A DNA stretch of 64,000 nt from an uncultured Bacteroidota bacterium (GTDB lineage: Bacteria > Bacteroidota > Bacteroidia > Bacteroidales > UBA932): positions 248,001-312,000 of the forward strand of contig CALGSW010000001.1 in the NCBI GenBank assembly GCA_937901965.1, written 5' to 3'. Below are positions 1 to 9,125 of the stretch, one piece after another. Numbering within the stretch: position 1 is the first letter of the stretch; each line of letters begins with the position of its first letter. The notes under the pieces are model-generated. The model worked only from the letters and a program-made list of their open reading frames with translations, searched no databases and was not told the origin of the DNA. Made by a program: the position numbers and the translations under genes.

Positions 1-207
1 AAATGGTATTTCTGCCCTTGACTCCGGAAAAATATCATAAAACTTTTCTGAAGTCCATGGGAATGAGAAGGGCTCAATAGTTTCAATATTTTTATAAATT
101 ACCTCACACCCTTTTAATTCAAGCGGAGTAAGCAATGAATTAAGAATTTTCTTCAGCTGACCCGTTTGGGTGTAATAAAATACAGCTACTTTCTTGCGTT
201 TTTCCAT
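1..207 (-). CDS. darA: Dialkylresorcinol condensing enzyme DarA (N-terminal part)
   Basis: Only the first 69 residues are present; the frame stays open to the left edge. The N-terminus reads as a flavodoxin-like beta strand and loop (VAVFYYTQTGQL, residues 7-18), followed by EPFSFPW and FYDIFPES, segments I recognise from DarA-type proteins of Bacteroidetes flexirubin clusters. In the known pathway DarA and DarB make the dialkylresorcinol that is esterified with an aryl polyene carboxylic acid to give flexirubin; darB is not in this window and would be expected further left. The ATG follows the upstream lolA-like stop codon by three bases, so the gene belongs to the long minus-strand operon. 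Identification rests on pattern memory of a short fragment plus strong context. Confidence 0.75.
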   Translation of the reverse strand, partial: MEKRKKVAVFYYTQTGQLKKILNSLLTPLELKGCEVIYKNIETIEPFSFPWTSEKFYDIFPESRAEIPF

Positions 208-210
208 TGG

Positions 211-822
211 TCAGGGTTTGAAAAATGTTGATGCAAATATTTTATTCTTAGCAATTCCTTTGAATTTATATATGGTAATATCATTACTTTTTTCGTAAAG
301 AGAGAGTTCATTTATTGAGTAATCATAATCGCTCAGGACTAACTCAATTTTATTGTATGGATTTTGCTTTGATTTAACTTTTGGTTCAATTAAGAGCTTG
401 TGAGAATCCTGTTCTTTACTATAAGTTACTTTATATGTATTTGGAATTGAGTTAAAATCCCCGCTCATACATGCCTCCATTACTTTTGCAAGATCTGAAA
501 GTCCCTTTTGCTTCTCTAGAGAAAAGGTACTTGAGTTCTTAGAAGATATTATATGAATATTTGAAGATGTCATAATAATTGACATCGCCTTAGGGGAGAT
601 ATAGTCAAAACGTACATTACCGGGACGACTATAATAAAAATTTCCAGATGAACTTACACTTTGATTCAGAACCTTAATATGCTTTATCTGATCAAAAGTT
701 CCGGAGACAGTTTTAACCTCTGCTGAACTACGGGCAAGCGCAGAAAAAAACCTCTCAGAGTTATCCGGTCTGAAAGAGGATAGAATAAGCAAAGATGATA
801 TTAAGAAAATTACCTTTTTCAT
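211..822 (-). CDS. LolA-like periplasmic lipid/lipoprotein carrier (first copy)
   Basis: About 203 residues, opening with a signal peptide (MKKVIFLISSLLILSS). The mature part matches the LolA fold family: an N-terminal region with VKTVSGTFDQIKHI, then FYYSRPGNVRFDY, a typical LolA strand pair. I chose the ATG at 822 because the longer frame starts with GTG at 837 and only adds five residues before the signal peptide. LolA-family proteins shuttle hydrophobic cargo across the periplasm; in aryl polyene clusters a LolA homologue sits beside an MMPL exporter and is thought to help place the pigment in the outer membrane. A second LolA-like gene lies at 11,145-11,813. The gene sits between the ligase gene (36-nt gap) and darA (3-nt gap). 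Confidence 0.82.
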   Translation of the reverse strand: MKKVIFLISSLLILSSFRPDNSERFFSALARSSAEVKTVSGTFDQIKHIKVLNQSVSSSGNFYYSRPGNVRFDYISPKAMSIIMTSSNIHIISSKNSSTFSLEKQKGLSDLAKVMEACMSGDFNSIPNTYKVTYSKEQDSHKLLIEPKVKSKQNPYNKIELVLSDYDYSINELSLYEKSNDITIYKFKGIAKNKIFASTFFKP

Positions 823-858
823 ATAGCTATAATTCACAAATATAGTGAAAAAAAGAGT

Positions 859-2154
859 CTATCTTACATCAAGAAACTTGATAGGTTTTCTGCTCTGAGG
901 AGGCAATATAGCTTTAGTTAGTAATTCTATAGGTTCAAAACTAATTTCCGGGGCAACCCTAATTCTTGCTCTGAAATGCTCTTTGATTTTTCTTTCAAAT
1001 GAATCGGAAGGTTTGTTTGTACCAATCTTTATTAAGATTGAATCAGTCCCAAGTGAATTTGTATAAACCTGCACCTGATAATTAACAATCCCTTCAATAT
1101 TATCAAGTACGTCATACAATGCAGATGGGTATAGAGTAGTTCCTTTATATTTTATCATCTGGCCCTTTCTTCCCAGAATTGGGCTCAGACGTGTACTATT
1201 CCTGCCACAACTACACTTTTGAGTAAAAGCCCTGCAGAGATCTCCGGTCTTAAATCTGATAAGGGGCATACCTTCAACACCCAGAGTTGTTATTACAAGC
1301 TCACCGATTTCACCCTCTTTAACGACTTTTTCACTCTCATCAAGAATTTCAACTATTATCAGGTCCGGCTGATGATGAGCACCGCATAGGTGTTCACATT
1401 CCGTAAATGAACTCTGCATCTCTGTAGAAGCATATGTTGAGTGCAAAGAAATATCAGGCCATAGTTGTTTAATTTTTCTGGTTAGAGTGTTATCAGTAAG
1501 ATCTGTATCTCTGAGCGGTTCACCTATACAGATAGCTCTTTTCAGCGAAGTTTCGCCCAGGTCAATATTGTTCTTTGAGGCATACTCTGCAAGTTTGATA
1601 AGAAAAGAGGGGACCACTATACATGATTCCGGTTTCACATTAAGGATTGAACTCCATTGAAGTTCAGGGATACCGTTGCCTACCCTTACTATCCCGGATC
1701 CCAGTTCTCTTGCACCCAGAAAATATGCAAGTCCTGCCATAAACCTTCGGTCAAGAGTTGTCATTATTTGTATTACCTCATTGTTTTTGCAGCCGGCAGT
1801 CGTGAAGGAGACCATTTCATTGTATGCCAGTCTGTCAAGGTCATTTTCTGTAAGCATGAAGGTAACTGGCTCCCCAAGTGTACCTGACGTTGTAACATAG
1901 TCAATCACCTTGTCTCTTGAAACACACAAAAATGAATCATTATGAAGCTGCAGATCCTGCTTGTCTGTTGTTGGTAAGAGAGAGAGGTCACCGGAGGTTT
2001 TTACACAACTTATATCTATTCCTCTCTGTTTATAGAGGTTTATGTAATATGGCGAGTGGGTCAGCACATATTTCAGGGTCTCTTTTAAAGAGATATCCTG
2101 AAAAACAGCAATCTCCTCACGTGATTTAAACTGAATCTGAGGATCTCTTTTCAT
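859..2154 (-). CDS. PaaK-like AMP-forming ligase (aromatic acid activation)
   Basis: This 431-residue protein has the layout of phenylacetate-CoA ligase-like adenylating enzymes. Visible motifs are the nucleotide loop TTSGTLGEP (88-96), YASTE (241-245), RFKTGD (300-305) and LGRKGQMIKYKG (327-338). Cysteines C253, C257, C314 and C316 surround the core, as often seen in PaaK relatives. It probably activates an aromatic acid such as coumarate from the ammonia-lyase for loading onto CoA or ACP, the role taken by ApeH-type ligases in aryl polyene clusters; an alternative is activation of the finished polyene acid for ester formation. Its ATG overlaps the upstream stop in an ATGA arrangement (2151-2154), indicating translational coupling. 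Family assignment is firm, substrate is inferred. Confidence 0.82.
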   Translation of the reverse strand: MKRDPQIQFKSREEIAVFQDISLKETLKYVLTHSPYYINLYKQRGIDISCVKTSGDLSLLPTTDKQDLQLHNDSFLCVSRDKVIDYVTTSGTLGEPVTFMLTENDLDRLAYNEMVSFTTAGCKNNEVIQIMTTLDRRFMAGLAYFLGARELGSGIVRVGNGIPELQWSSILNVKPESCIVVPSFLIKLAEYASKNNIDLGETSLKRAICIGEPLRDTDLTDNTLTRKIKQLWPDISLHSTYASTEMQSSFTECEHLCGAHHQPDLIIVEILDESEKVVKEGEIGELVITTLGVEGMPLIRFKTGDLCRAFTQKCSCGRNSTRLSPILGRKGQMIKYKGTTLYPSALYDVLDNIEGIVNYQVQVYTNSLGTDSILIKIGTNKPSDSFERKIKEHFRARIRVAPEISFEPIELLTKAILPPQSRKPIKFLDVR

Positions 2155-3824
2155 TTTATTTTAAGTTTTTCTAGTTTAATTTCAAGTTGTTGTTGTATAT
2201 CCTTTGACGGTAATTTCAGGTTTAAAGCCATTTTATACATCTCATACGCCTGTTCTTTATCCCCAGTCTCACTGAGGTTGTCTCCCAGATTAATGTATGT
2301 CTGGAAGAGATTTGGGTTTAATGAAATGTAGGTATCCCTGAAATTGTCTTCTACCTTAACTTTGTTTTTAGTCATTGAAATCAGGGCTTTGGTATGCTCT
2401 CTGAATTTGATTATTTGCGGAACATTTACCTTAATCTGGATAGAGTCGGCAGGTATCTCTTTAAACTTATTCTCACTATTTTTATCGAGATGGAATAATT
2501 TGTTCAAGTCGTATATAACCATCTTACCAAGTTGCCATGGTGCTGTACTTACCCACATTACCCTTTCAGCCGGTTTAAAAATCACTGCATGGTGAGATAT
2601 ATACTGGTTCAGGGAGATCTCATTACCAAGTCCAACCGGTTCACCTTTTAATCCGGCAGTATCTCTTAAAATTGCGACGCTTTTTTCAGGAGATAGTGGT
2701 TTGTAATTGTATGTAAGTTCTTCTATCCTCTTATATCTGTACTGCGAATGGCTTCCCTCTATGGCATTGATAGCATCACTGTTTTTAATATCGTTTAAGA
2801 AATCTTTTGAAAGAAAATGGTTTGTTGATATAATAAGTTCTCCATCTGTAGTAAATAGTCTTGTACTTTCAGGTGTTTTCTCAATTAATACTGCCCTGTT
2901 TTCATCTCCTGAGCCTATTAGAAGAGACTCTGAAACAAAAGCATCTCTGGATGAAGCTATATTAAATGCCTCTTCAATATTTGAAGCATATTGAAGAATC
3001 TCTCTTGCTATAATTGAGATTGGTGTCTTAGATCTTATGGGTGGTGTTGATTTTGCTGCGTTCATTGTGATTGTTATCCCCTTTTCATTCATTCCGGATA
3101 ATACTCCCGACATACCTGCCCAGCCGATTGAAATAAATTTATATCCACTCTCAGGCTCCATTATGGTCACTAACTTATTTTTAGCGAACTCATCTCCTAC
3201 CCAGAAATCAAAATTCCTTGCAATCAAAAGAGTAGAGTCATCGCTCATAGAGCCCCACGCTGCAAAAGAGGAGCATCCTACGAGCATATATTCCTGCATA
3301 GCATGACCGAGATCGTGAGCTGCATGATAGTTTAGCTGTCTGTCGTACGGGTCTCCTATGTAGCTAAACTCGTCACTGCTCCCCAGTGATGTGGCATAAA
3401 TCTCTTTCCTGTACTCTTCCTGAATATTTGACTGAATATTTCTATTATAAATAATAGTCAGGTATTTGAGAAAAGAGAGATATTTTTCGTTTGGAACCAA
3501 AACTTTGATTTGATCCACAAATGCCTTCTCCTGCTCATACATTAAAGGTTTACACAACTGACCAAAGGCCAGACCTCTCTCTTCAGGTCCACCCACTAGT
3601 CTTAAGTTCCATAAATCACCCTCCCCTTTTTCCAGTGATGCCCTGCCAAAAAGTTTAATTCCGGAAGAGTCTCTTACAGGAGGAATCAATTCAGGGATAC
3701 TATTCTCCGGAATCTCTCTGTCAGCTGTTAAATAGAGGAACAGACCTGCAGCAGTAAGTGTTAATAGCATAGTAACGAGTACTATAGCAAAATATTTTAA
3801 TATCCTTAAGAGTGAACGAATCAT
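2151..3824 (-). CDS. Membrane-anchored C45-type Ntn hydrolase/acyltransferase with TPR tail
   Basis: This 557-residue protein starts with one transmembrane helix (about residues 10-33). The central part resembles peptidase family C45 (acyl-CoA:6-aminopenicillanate acyltransferase-like): GCSSFAAW with candidate nucleophile C184, then ARNFDF (202-207) and GMNEKGI (244-250). The candidate cysteine is not near the N-terminus, so autoprocessing, if it occurs, would release a large propeptide. The last 60 or so residues form a TPR-like helix pair (LFQTYINLGDNL and KEQAYEMYKMAL). C45 enzymes cleave or transfer acyl groups. Here the protein could join the polyene acyl chain to its acceptor or hydrolyse an intermediate at the outer face of the inner membrane; this is inference. 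It overlaps its neighbours on both sides by 4 nt. Confidence 0.72.
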   Translation of the reverse strand: MIRSLLRILKYFAIVLVTMLLTLTAAGLFLYLTADREIPENSIPELIPPVRDSSGIKLFGRASLEKGEGDLWNLRLVGGPEERGLAFGQLCKPLMYEQEKAFVDQIKVLVPNEKYLSFLKYLTIIYNRNIQSNIQEEYRKEIYATSLGSSDEFSYIGDPYDRQLNYHAAHDLGHAMQEYMLVGCSSFAAWGSMSDDSTLLIARNFDFWVGDEFAKNKLVTIMEPESGYKFISIGWAGMSGVLSGMNEKGITITMNAAKSTPPIRSKTPISIIAREILQYASNIEEAFNIASSRDAFVSESLLIGSGDENRAVLIEKTPESTRLFTTDGELIISTNHFLSKDFLNDIKNSDAINAIEGSHSQYRYKRIEELTYNYKPLSPEKSVAILRDTAGLKGEPVGLGNEISLNQYISHHAVIFKPAERVMWVSTAPWQLGKMVIYDLNKLFHLDKNSENKFKEIPADSIQIKVNVPQIIKFREHTKALISMTKNKVKVEDNFRDTYISLNPNLFQTYINLGDNLSETGDKEQAYEMYKMALNLKLPSKDIQQQLEIKLEKLKIK

Positions 3825-5263
3825 AATCCCATTTTTACAATTAAACCATTTCCGAGTATTTCAGAACATGTAAGAAGAGACGTAAATGTCACTCCCATTA
3901 CACCATGAAGGTTTATACTCTGACCCGCCATGTAAAGATTTTCAACCCTGGACTTAACCGGCAGGAATGTAGAGAGTGGCTTGTTACAATCCTTCATAAC
4001 TCCGTAAACACTTCCAAAAGGAGTTTTGACATAATCTCTGAATGTGAGCGGAGTCGCAGAATATGTAAAGTCTATTGCTTTTCTGAAATCCGGAAGAATC
4101 TCCTCAATCCTTTTAATCAACTCCTCTGCAAATTGATTCTTAAACTCAAGATAATCATCTCCTCTTGACATAGGAGTAGAATCGCCCCATTTTGCAACCT
4201 CATCATATGACATAGGTGTGATTAGGGTGACTACATCGGCATAGTCTGATTCTCCTGCTGGCGGCTGAAACGAAACCATCAGTGGTCTCCCGTTGATCAA
4301 ATGGAGATTTTTGTTTATGTATTTGAATTTATTAGGTTTCAATATTACATATAAGGAAAAGAGGCTGCCTGAATTTTTCAGTTCACCAATTCTTCTTCTG
4401 TAGCTCTCCTTTAATTGGGCATCAGGGCCGAGTAAATTAGTTGTCAATTGGGGATGAAGCGAAGAAATAACTTTCCTTGCAAATATTTTCTCTCCGTTGT
4501 TGGTCTCAACTCCTATCGCTTTTTTATCTTTAGTCAGAATTGATTTTACTTCAGTTCTGCACTTTACATCACCTCCGTTTTTCCTGATAGATTCAGCAAG
4601 AGCATCTGTTATTCTGAATGCTCCTCCTCTCATTCTCCAGGAGGACTCAATATAGGAGTTATTAGCCATGGCATGAACGTAAAATGGAGTAATATCCTTT
4701 TCCGGGCTGTAGATTATTGAGTTCCCCGTTAGTACATTTCTTAAAACAGGGTTGCAGATTAACGAATTAATCACTGAATCTACAGAGACGGTAACATTCT
4801 GAATGGTCTCGGTTGAAAAACCTTTTCCTGACCTGACATTCTCAATTGATAAACAAGATGTCTTTTTTATTGTATCAATATAAGTCCTTAAGTTCTCTCT
4901 CTCCTGCGGGAAAAATTCTGTAAGTCTATCTGCAAAATTTTTATGTCCCATGGCCATTGGATAACACTTCCCATTAAAATAGACAGACTCAAACTCATCG
5001 TTATCCATTCTTACAAAGTCAACCTTATTAGTAATATCCAGGTAAGAGAAGAACCTTTCCATAAACTGGCCTTCATCAAGACTGCCAATGTAATGGACAG
5101 ATGAATCAATTACTTTTCCTCTCCTTTTAAATGGCTGAAAAAAGCCTCCGGTAGTATCTCCCTGTTCAATAACAACAACGCTCATCCCCTCTTTTGAAAG
5201 AATTGATGCACACTCCAGTCCGGCAAGCCCACCACCTATAACAGCTACATCATAAGTTTTCAT
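3821..5263 (-). CDS. CrtI-like FAD-dependent oxidoreductase (phytoene desaturase/isomerase family)
   Basis: The 480-residue sequence opens with a dinucleotide-binding motif (VAVIGGGLAGLECA, residues 6-19), followed by the acidic strand end VVVIEQG and GGFFQPF. It closes with NLYMAGQSINLHGVMGV, the FAD-contacting C-terminal signature of phytoene desaturase, carotenoid isomerase and related enzymes. No carotenoid synthesis genes (crtB, crtE) are present, so its substrate is more likely the aryl polyene, as a desaturase or cis/trans isomerase. It overlaps the C45-like gene by 4 nt and follows the MMPL fusion gene with a single-base gap, firmly inside the operon. Family assignment is strong; the reaction is unknown. 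Confidence 0.82.
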   Translation of the reverse strand: MKTYDVAVIGGGLAGLECASILSKEGMSVVVIEQGDTTGGFFQPFKRRGKVIDSSVHYIGSLDEGQFMERFFSYLDITNKVDFVRMDNDEFESVYFNGKCYPMAMGHKNFADRLTEFFPQERENLRTYIDTIKKTSCLSIENVRSGKGFSTETIQNVTVSVDSVINSLICNPVLRNVLTGNSIIYSPEKDITPFYVHAMANNSYIESSWRMRGGAFRITDALAESIRKNGGDVKCRTEVKSILTKDKKAIGVETNNGEKIFARKVISSLHPQLTTNLLGPDAQLKESYRRRIGELKNSGSLFSLYVILKPNKFKYINKNLHLINGRPLMVSFQPPAGESDYADVVTLITPMSYDEVAKWGDSTPMSRGDDYLEFKNQFAEELIKRIEEILPDFRKAIDFTYSATPLTFRDYVKTPFGSVYGVMKDCNKPLSTFLPVKSRVENLYMAGQSINLHGVMGVTFTSLLTCSEILGNGLIVKMGL

Positions 5264-5264
5264 C

Positions 5265-8200
5265 TTAAGACTGTTTAGGTTTCATTATAAATATTGTATT
5301 AGAGGTAACCTTATCGTTGTTTTTTTCTGACAAGTCACAATTCATTCTCTCAGCGAGCTCTCTTATTTCGCTTCCATTAATAAAGCAAGGGTCATGACTA
5401 GCCTTGTTAAATCCAAGCAGCTTAATTGAAAACCACTCTGAAAGTCTGGTGATTTTGTGTGTTGAGACTTTTTCAGGATCTCCATCCCTTAATATAATAA
5501 ATCCATTCGGTTTTAATGACAAAATGGCTCTTTTAATTAGGCTAACCTGCTCTTCCGGCATTAAGTAATGCAACACATCATTCATCACAAACACATCACT
5601 TTCAGGCAGGTCGCATGTCAAAACATCTGCGTGAAGAAAATTTATATTTCTGCCTGAAAGCCATGAACTTTTTGCGATATCTATTTTCTCTTTATCATAG
5701 TCAATTCCTGTAATTTCTCTCTTTGATGACAAAGAACCCAGCATCATACATAAAGGACCATAACCACAGCCAATATCCGTAATTGTTGCATCAAGCGGAA
5801 TCATATTATGAAATGGTTCATAATATTTTTCCATTCTCATTTTTACCCTCAGATACCATTCAGTGACAGGACCCTTATAAATATATCCCGACATCACTTT
5901 TTGATAGAAGTACAGATTGGAAGGGATGTCATGTTGCATCCTCAGATTTGCATACTCCTCTCTCATCATTCTCGCAACATTCTTGCTCCTCTCTCTGTAG
6001 TCAGAGCCATACCTATTATCTTCAGGGGTAATCCTGCTGAGAATTCTGTAACCAATTACACCTCTCTTAACATAAAAGGGTTGAGATTTTGAAACCAGGT
6101 TTCCATTTCCGTAAACAAGAACAGGAAGAATATCCAGAGAGAGCTCCTCAGCAAATTTAAAAGCTCCTTTATGGAATCTGTGAATCTCCATGTCTGCAGA
6201 TCTGGTTCCCTCAGGAAAAATAAGCAGAGAGTATCCATCTTTTATTTTGGGCCTTACTGACTCAATATGATTTTCTACGCCATCCTTGTAGTAAACGAAT
6301 CCTGCAAATCTTACTATATGCCCAAAAACAGGTGAGTTCCAGACCCACTTGTTTGTCATCATAATTATTTTTGAGTTTAATGAGAGAAGCATCAGTATGT
6401 CTATAAATGACTGATGGTTAGCAATAATCACAGCAGGTTTGCTAAAGTTTTCTTTAAAACTGTTCTCCCTGAAAATACGGACAGTCGGTGAAAGCATCAC
6501 CGGCAAAAAAACAATTGACTTTATTATCTTTCTTAGAATTAACTGTCTAAATGAATGTTTTACCGGTAGAATCATCAGTACAGGTATTAAAGCAGCTGTA
6601 AGGACACAACCAAGAAAAAAGGCAGAAAACGTAAGTATCATCTGAGCAACACCAAAGAATGTATATGGGTGTAAGCCGCGGGATGCCGGATTTGTAATAA
6701 AATATCTGTAAACTACCGGTTGAATTGTATAAGCAACTAACCAAACAGCAGAAATTCCTATAATTGAGACAAGAGCTATTGATTTCAATGCCGGATGAGT
6801 TGCAAATGCCATTGAGCCTACCCCGGCCAAAACTGTAAAAGTAGAAAAGAATATTGCACTTTTATGAGAAGCGAGAGCCTCTCCTCTTCCCTGATACTCA
6901 GACGAGAGGCCGTCCAGCACAAAAATACTGAAGTCATCACCAATGCCGAATATAAAAGTTGCCAGGAGAATATTAAATATATTAAACTCAATCCCAAGGA
7001 TATTCATAAGACCGAGAATAATAATCCAGCTTACTGCCATTGGTAAAAATGCCATTGTTGCCAGTTCTATCCGCCCGTATGAGATTAATAGTGTAAAAAA
7101 TACAAGAAGAGAAGAAATTACGAGAATCAGGTTAAAATCCTCTTTGATACTGATGGCCCACACCGATGAAAAATGAGCTCTGTCCATAATGCCCAAATCA
7201 GTATTTTCGCCAATTAGTCTGTAGAGCTCCTCCCTGTCCTCTGACTGTGAGTAAAACTGAGTTATGAGTGTATAAACACCATTGTTCTCCTCTGTCCACT
7301 CTCTGATGAATGATGGGAGGCTATTAAAATTAAGTGAGAAATCAACCTCTGTGTACTCTTTATCAATAATTGAAAAAAACTTGTTGAAGGCCTCATTTGA
7401 ATATCCTGTTACAAGGCCCTGAGAGATTAAGTCACTTTTCAATTTATCAACTTTCTCTTTACTCCAGAAATTATTCCAGTTTTCTAACCTTACCCGCTGT
7501 TCATCCATAGGAGGAATCAACCATGAGACCGATGCACTTTTTAGACCGGGCCTCTCTTTGACAATAGAATCAAGATATTTATTGTCTCTGAAATAAATAT
7601 CGGTTGCAGTTTTGATATCTGATGAAGATGAGATGAGAAAGACTCTTGAATCTCCGGCTCCGAATTCAGTTGTAAATTTACTTTGAGCCTCCCTGAATTT
7701 ATCCGGTTCATAGCCAAGATTTGCAAAATCACTGTCAAACTTTACTCCGGGAGCCAAAATGAGTCCGGCAACAAATAGAGACGCAATTAGCCACTTTAGC
7801 CATTTTATGTTTTCGTATTGAAACGAGGTTAATTTTAATATTGCTGAATATACTTTTGAATCGCTGCGATTTGAATTTACCTTTAAAAAATGTGGGAGAA
7901 AAATAAGAGAGAATATTGTGGTTCCGGTAAGAGTCAACGATGAAAAGAGTCCAAAATCTCTCAATAATGCAGAATTTGTGAAAAGTAAACCTATAAATGC
8001 TCCGATTGTTGTAAATCCGCCTACAGTAAGTGGGTAAGCCAGCTCTTCAATTAGCTGCTCTATTGATTTGACATGTCTCAGATGAGAAATAACATGTATT
8101 GAATAGCTTAATGCTATTCCCATTACAGTAGCACCTGCACCTATTGCTATAGCCGAAACCTCTGCTCCTCTCAGTGACATTACTGAGATAGCAAACAAAG

Positions 8201-9125
8201 AGCCGAATAAGGCCGGAACAATTAGTATTACAAGTGTTCTTTTGTCCCGGAAAGAGAACCAGAAAAGCAATGAAATCATTACTAATGCAATGAGGCTGGT
8301 GAAAACAGTATCTCTTTTGATTACCCTGGCATTGTATACTCCCGCAAGAGGTGCCCCCGAAATCATTACATCAATATTACCAAACTTATTTTCAACTTTT
8401 TCTTCCGCACTCTCTAAAATCTTTACAATTCTGTCATCAGATTTGGCTTTGGACGTTGTAAATCCGGGAGAAAGCACAAAAAAGAGAGACTTCCAGTCAC
8501 CCGAATAGACATAGTCTCTGTAAAGATTCATTTTTACGCCCATTCTGAGAGAGTCAAGCTTTGCAACCAGATGACTTCCAATAAATAACGGGTCTCTTGA
8601 GATCATATCAAAGGCTACAGCTCCGGCAGGCGATAAGAGCATTGCCATTGAACTCTCCAGTCTTTCACTTATTTTTTGAGTACTTATACTCTCCTCTATG
8701 TTTTTATAATCAATCTCCTCAAGGTATAATGGCAGATTATTATAAATGAAATCAAGAACTTCACTTTGATTATATGAATTCCCTCCACCTGAGTTAGTAA
8801 TCAGCCCCCCCTTGAAAAGTGTATCTGATTCTCTTCTGAAAGCATCTGCAGCATCGGCTAAAACTTCGGATGAGAGAGTAGAATCAACTGATTTGGCTGT
8901 TATAAGTACAATTATTTTATCCTTAGCCTTAAGCCTTGAAAATGTTTGAGCTGTTGAAGCACCTTCACCCTTTGCTGGGAAGAGTTGCATTGGGTCCTCG
9001 GTAAATTTTATTCCTGTTGCCGCTATCACCATCACAATAGTCATCATGGATAGCATAAGATAGAGCAGCCATCTTCTTCTGCTTAATCCCCTGTACAGAA
9101 CAACAAGTATCTTTCCTAGACTCAT
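5265..9125 (-). CDS. MMPL/RND exporter fused to PlsC acyltransferase and SAM methyltransferase
   Basis: This 1286-residue protein has three parts. Residues 1-810 form an MMPL/RND transporter: TM helix near 20-40, periplasmic loop, a bundle near 275-415, TM near 443-460, second loop and a bundle near 663-810. D730-D731 in GIGDDFSIF resemble the proton-relay acids of the family. After further TM helices (about 825-880), residues 890-1060 form a PlsC-type acyltransferase with HQSFID (H904, D909) and FPEGTRS (970-976). Residues 1085-1286 form a class I methyltransferase with DIGCGYG (1117-1123) and MNDVLHYL. MMPL exporters are standard in aryl polyene clusters; this fusion could modify cargo during export. 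The frame is continuous, so it is a real fusion unless the sequence has an error. The ATG overlaps the GT2 stop by 4 nt. Confidence 0.88.
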   Translation of the reverse strand: MSLGKILVVLYRGLSRRRWLLYLMLSMMTIVMVIAATGIKFTEDPMQLFPAKGEGASTAQTFSRLKAKDKIIVLITAKSVDSTLSSEVLADAADAFRRESDTLFKGGLITNSGGGNSYNQSEVLDFIYNNLPLYLEEIDYKNIEESISTQKISERLESSMAMLLSPAGAVAFDMISRDPLFIGSHLVAKLDSLRMGVKMNLYRDYVYSGDWKSLFFVLSPGFTTSKAKSDDRIVKILESAEEKVENKFGNIDVMISGAPLAGVYNARVIKRDTVFTSLIALVMISLLFWFSFRDKRTLVILIVPALFGSLFAISVMSLRGAEVSAIAIGAGATVMGIALSYSIHVISHLRHVKSIEQLIEELAYPLTVGGFTTIGAFIGLLFTNSALLRDFGLFSSLTLTGTTIFSLIFLPHFLKVNSNRSDSKVYSAILKLTSFQYENIKWLKWLIASLFVAGLILAPGVKFDSDFANLGYEPDKFREAQSKFTTEFGAGDSRVFLISSSSDIKTATDIYFRDNKYLDSIVKERPGLKSASVSWLIPPMDEQRVRLENWNNFWSKEKVDKLKSDLISQGLVTGYSNEAFNKFFSIIDKEYTEVDFSLNFNSLPSFIREWTEENNGVYTLITQFYSQSEDREELYRLIGENTDLGIMDRAHFSSVWAISIKEDFNLILVISSLLVFFTLLISYGRIELATMAFLPMAVSWIIILGLMNILGIEFNIFNILLATFIFGIGDDFSIFVLDGLSSEYQGRGEALASHKSAIFFSTFTVLAGVGSMAFATHPALKSIALVSIIGISAVWLVAYTIQPVVYRYFITNPASRGLHPYTFFGVAQMILTFSAFFLGCVLTAALIPVLMILPVKHSFRQLILRKIIKSIVFLPVMLSPTVRIFRENSFKENFSKPAVIIANHQSFIDILMLLSLNSKIIMMTNKWVWNSPVFGHIVRFAGFVYYKDGVENHIESVRPKIKDGYSLLIFPEGTRSADMEIHRFHKGAFKFAEELSLDILPVLVYGNGNLVSKSQPFYVKRGVIGYRILSRITPEDNRYGSDYRERSKNVARMMREEYANLRMQHDIPSNLYFYQKVMSGYIYKGPVTEWYLRVKMRMEKYYEPFHNMIPLDATITDIGCGYGPLCMMLGSLSSKREITGIDYDKEKIDIAKSSWLSGRNINFLHADVLTCDLPESDVFVMNDVLHYLMPEEQVSLIKRAILSLKPNGFIILRDGDPEKVSTHKITRLSEWFSIKLLGFNKASHDPCFINGSEIRELAERMNCDLSEKNNDKVTSNTIFIMKPKQS

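Noticed and set aside
3821..5263. Carotenoid biosynthesis locus based on the CrtI-like enzyme
   Set aside because: No crtB, crtE or crtY homologue is present; the surrounding genes are for aryl polyenes.
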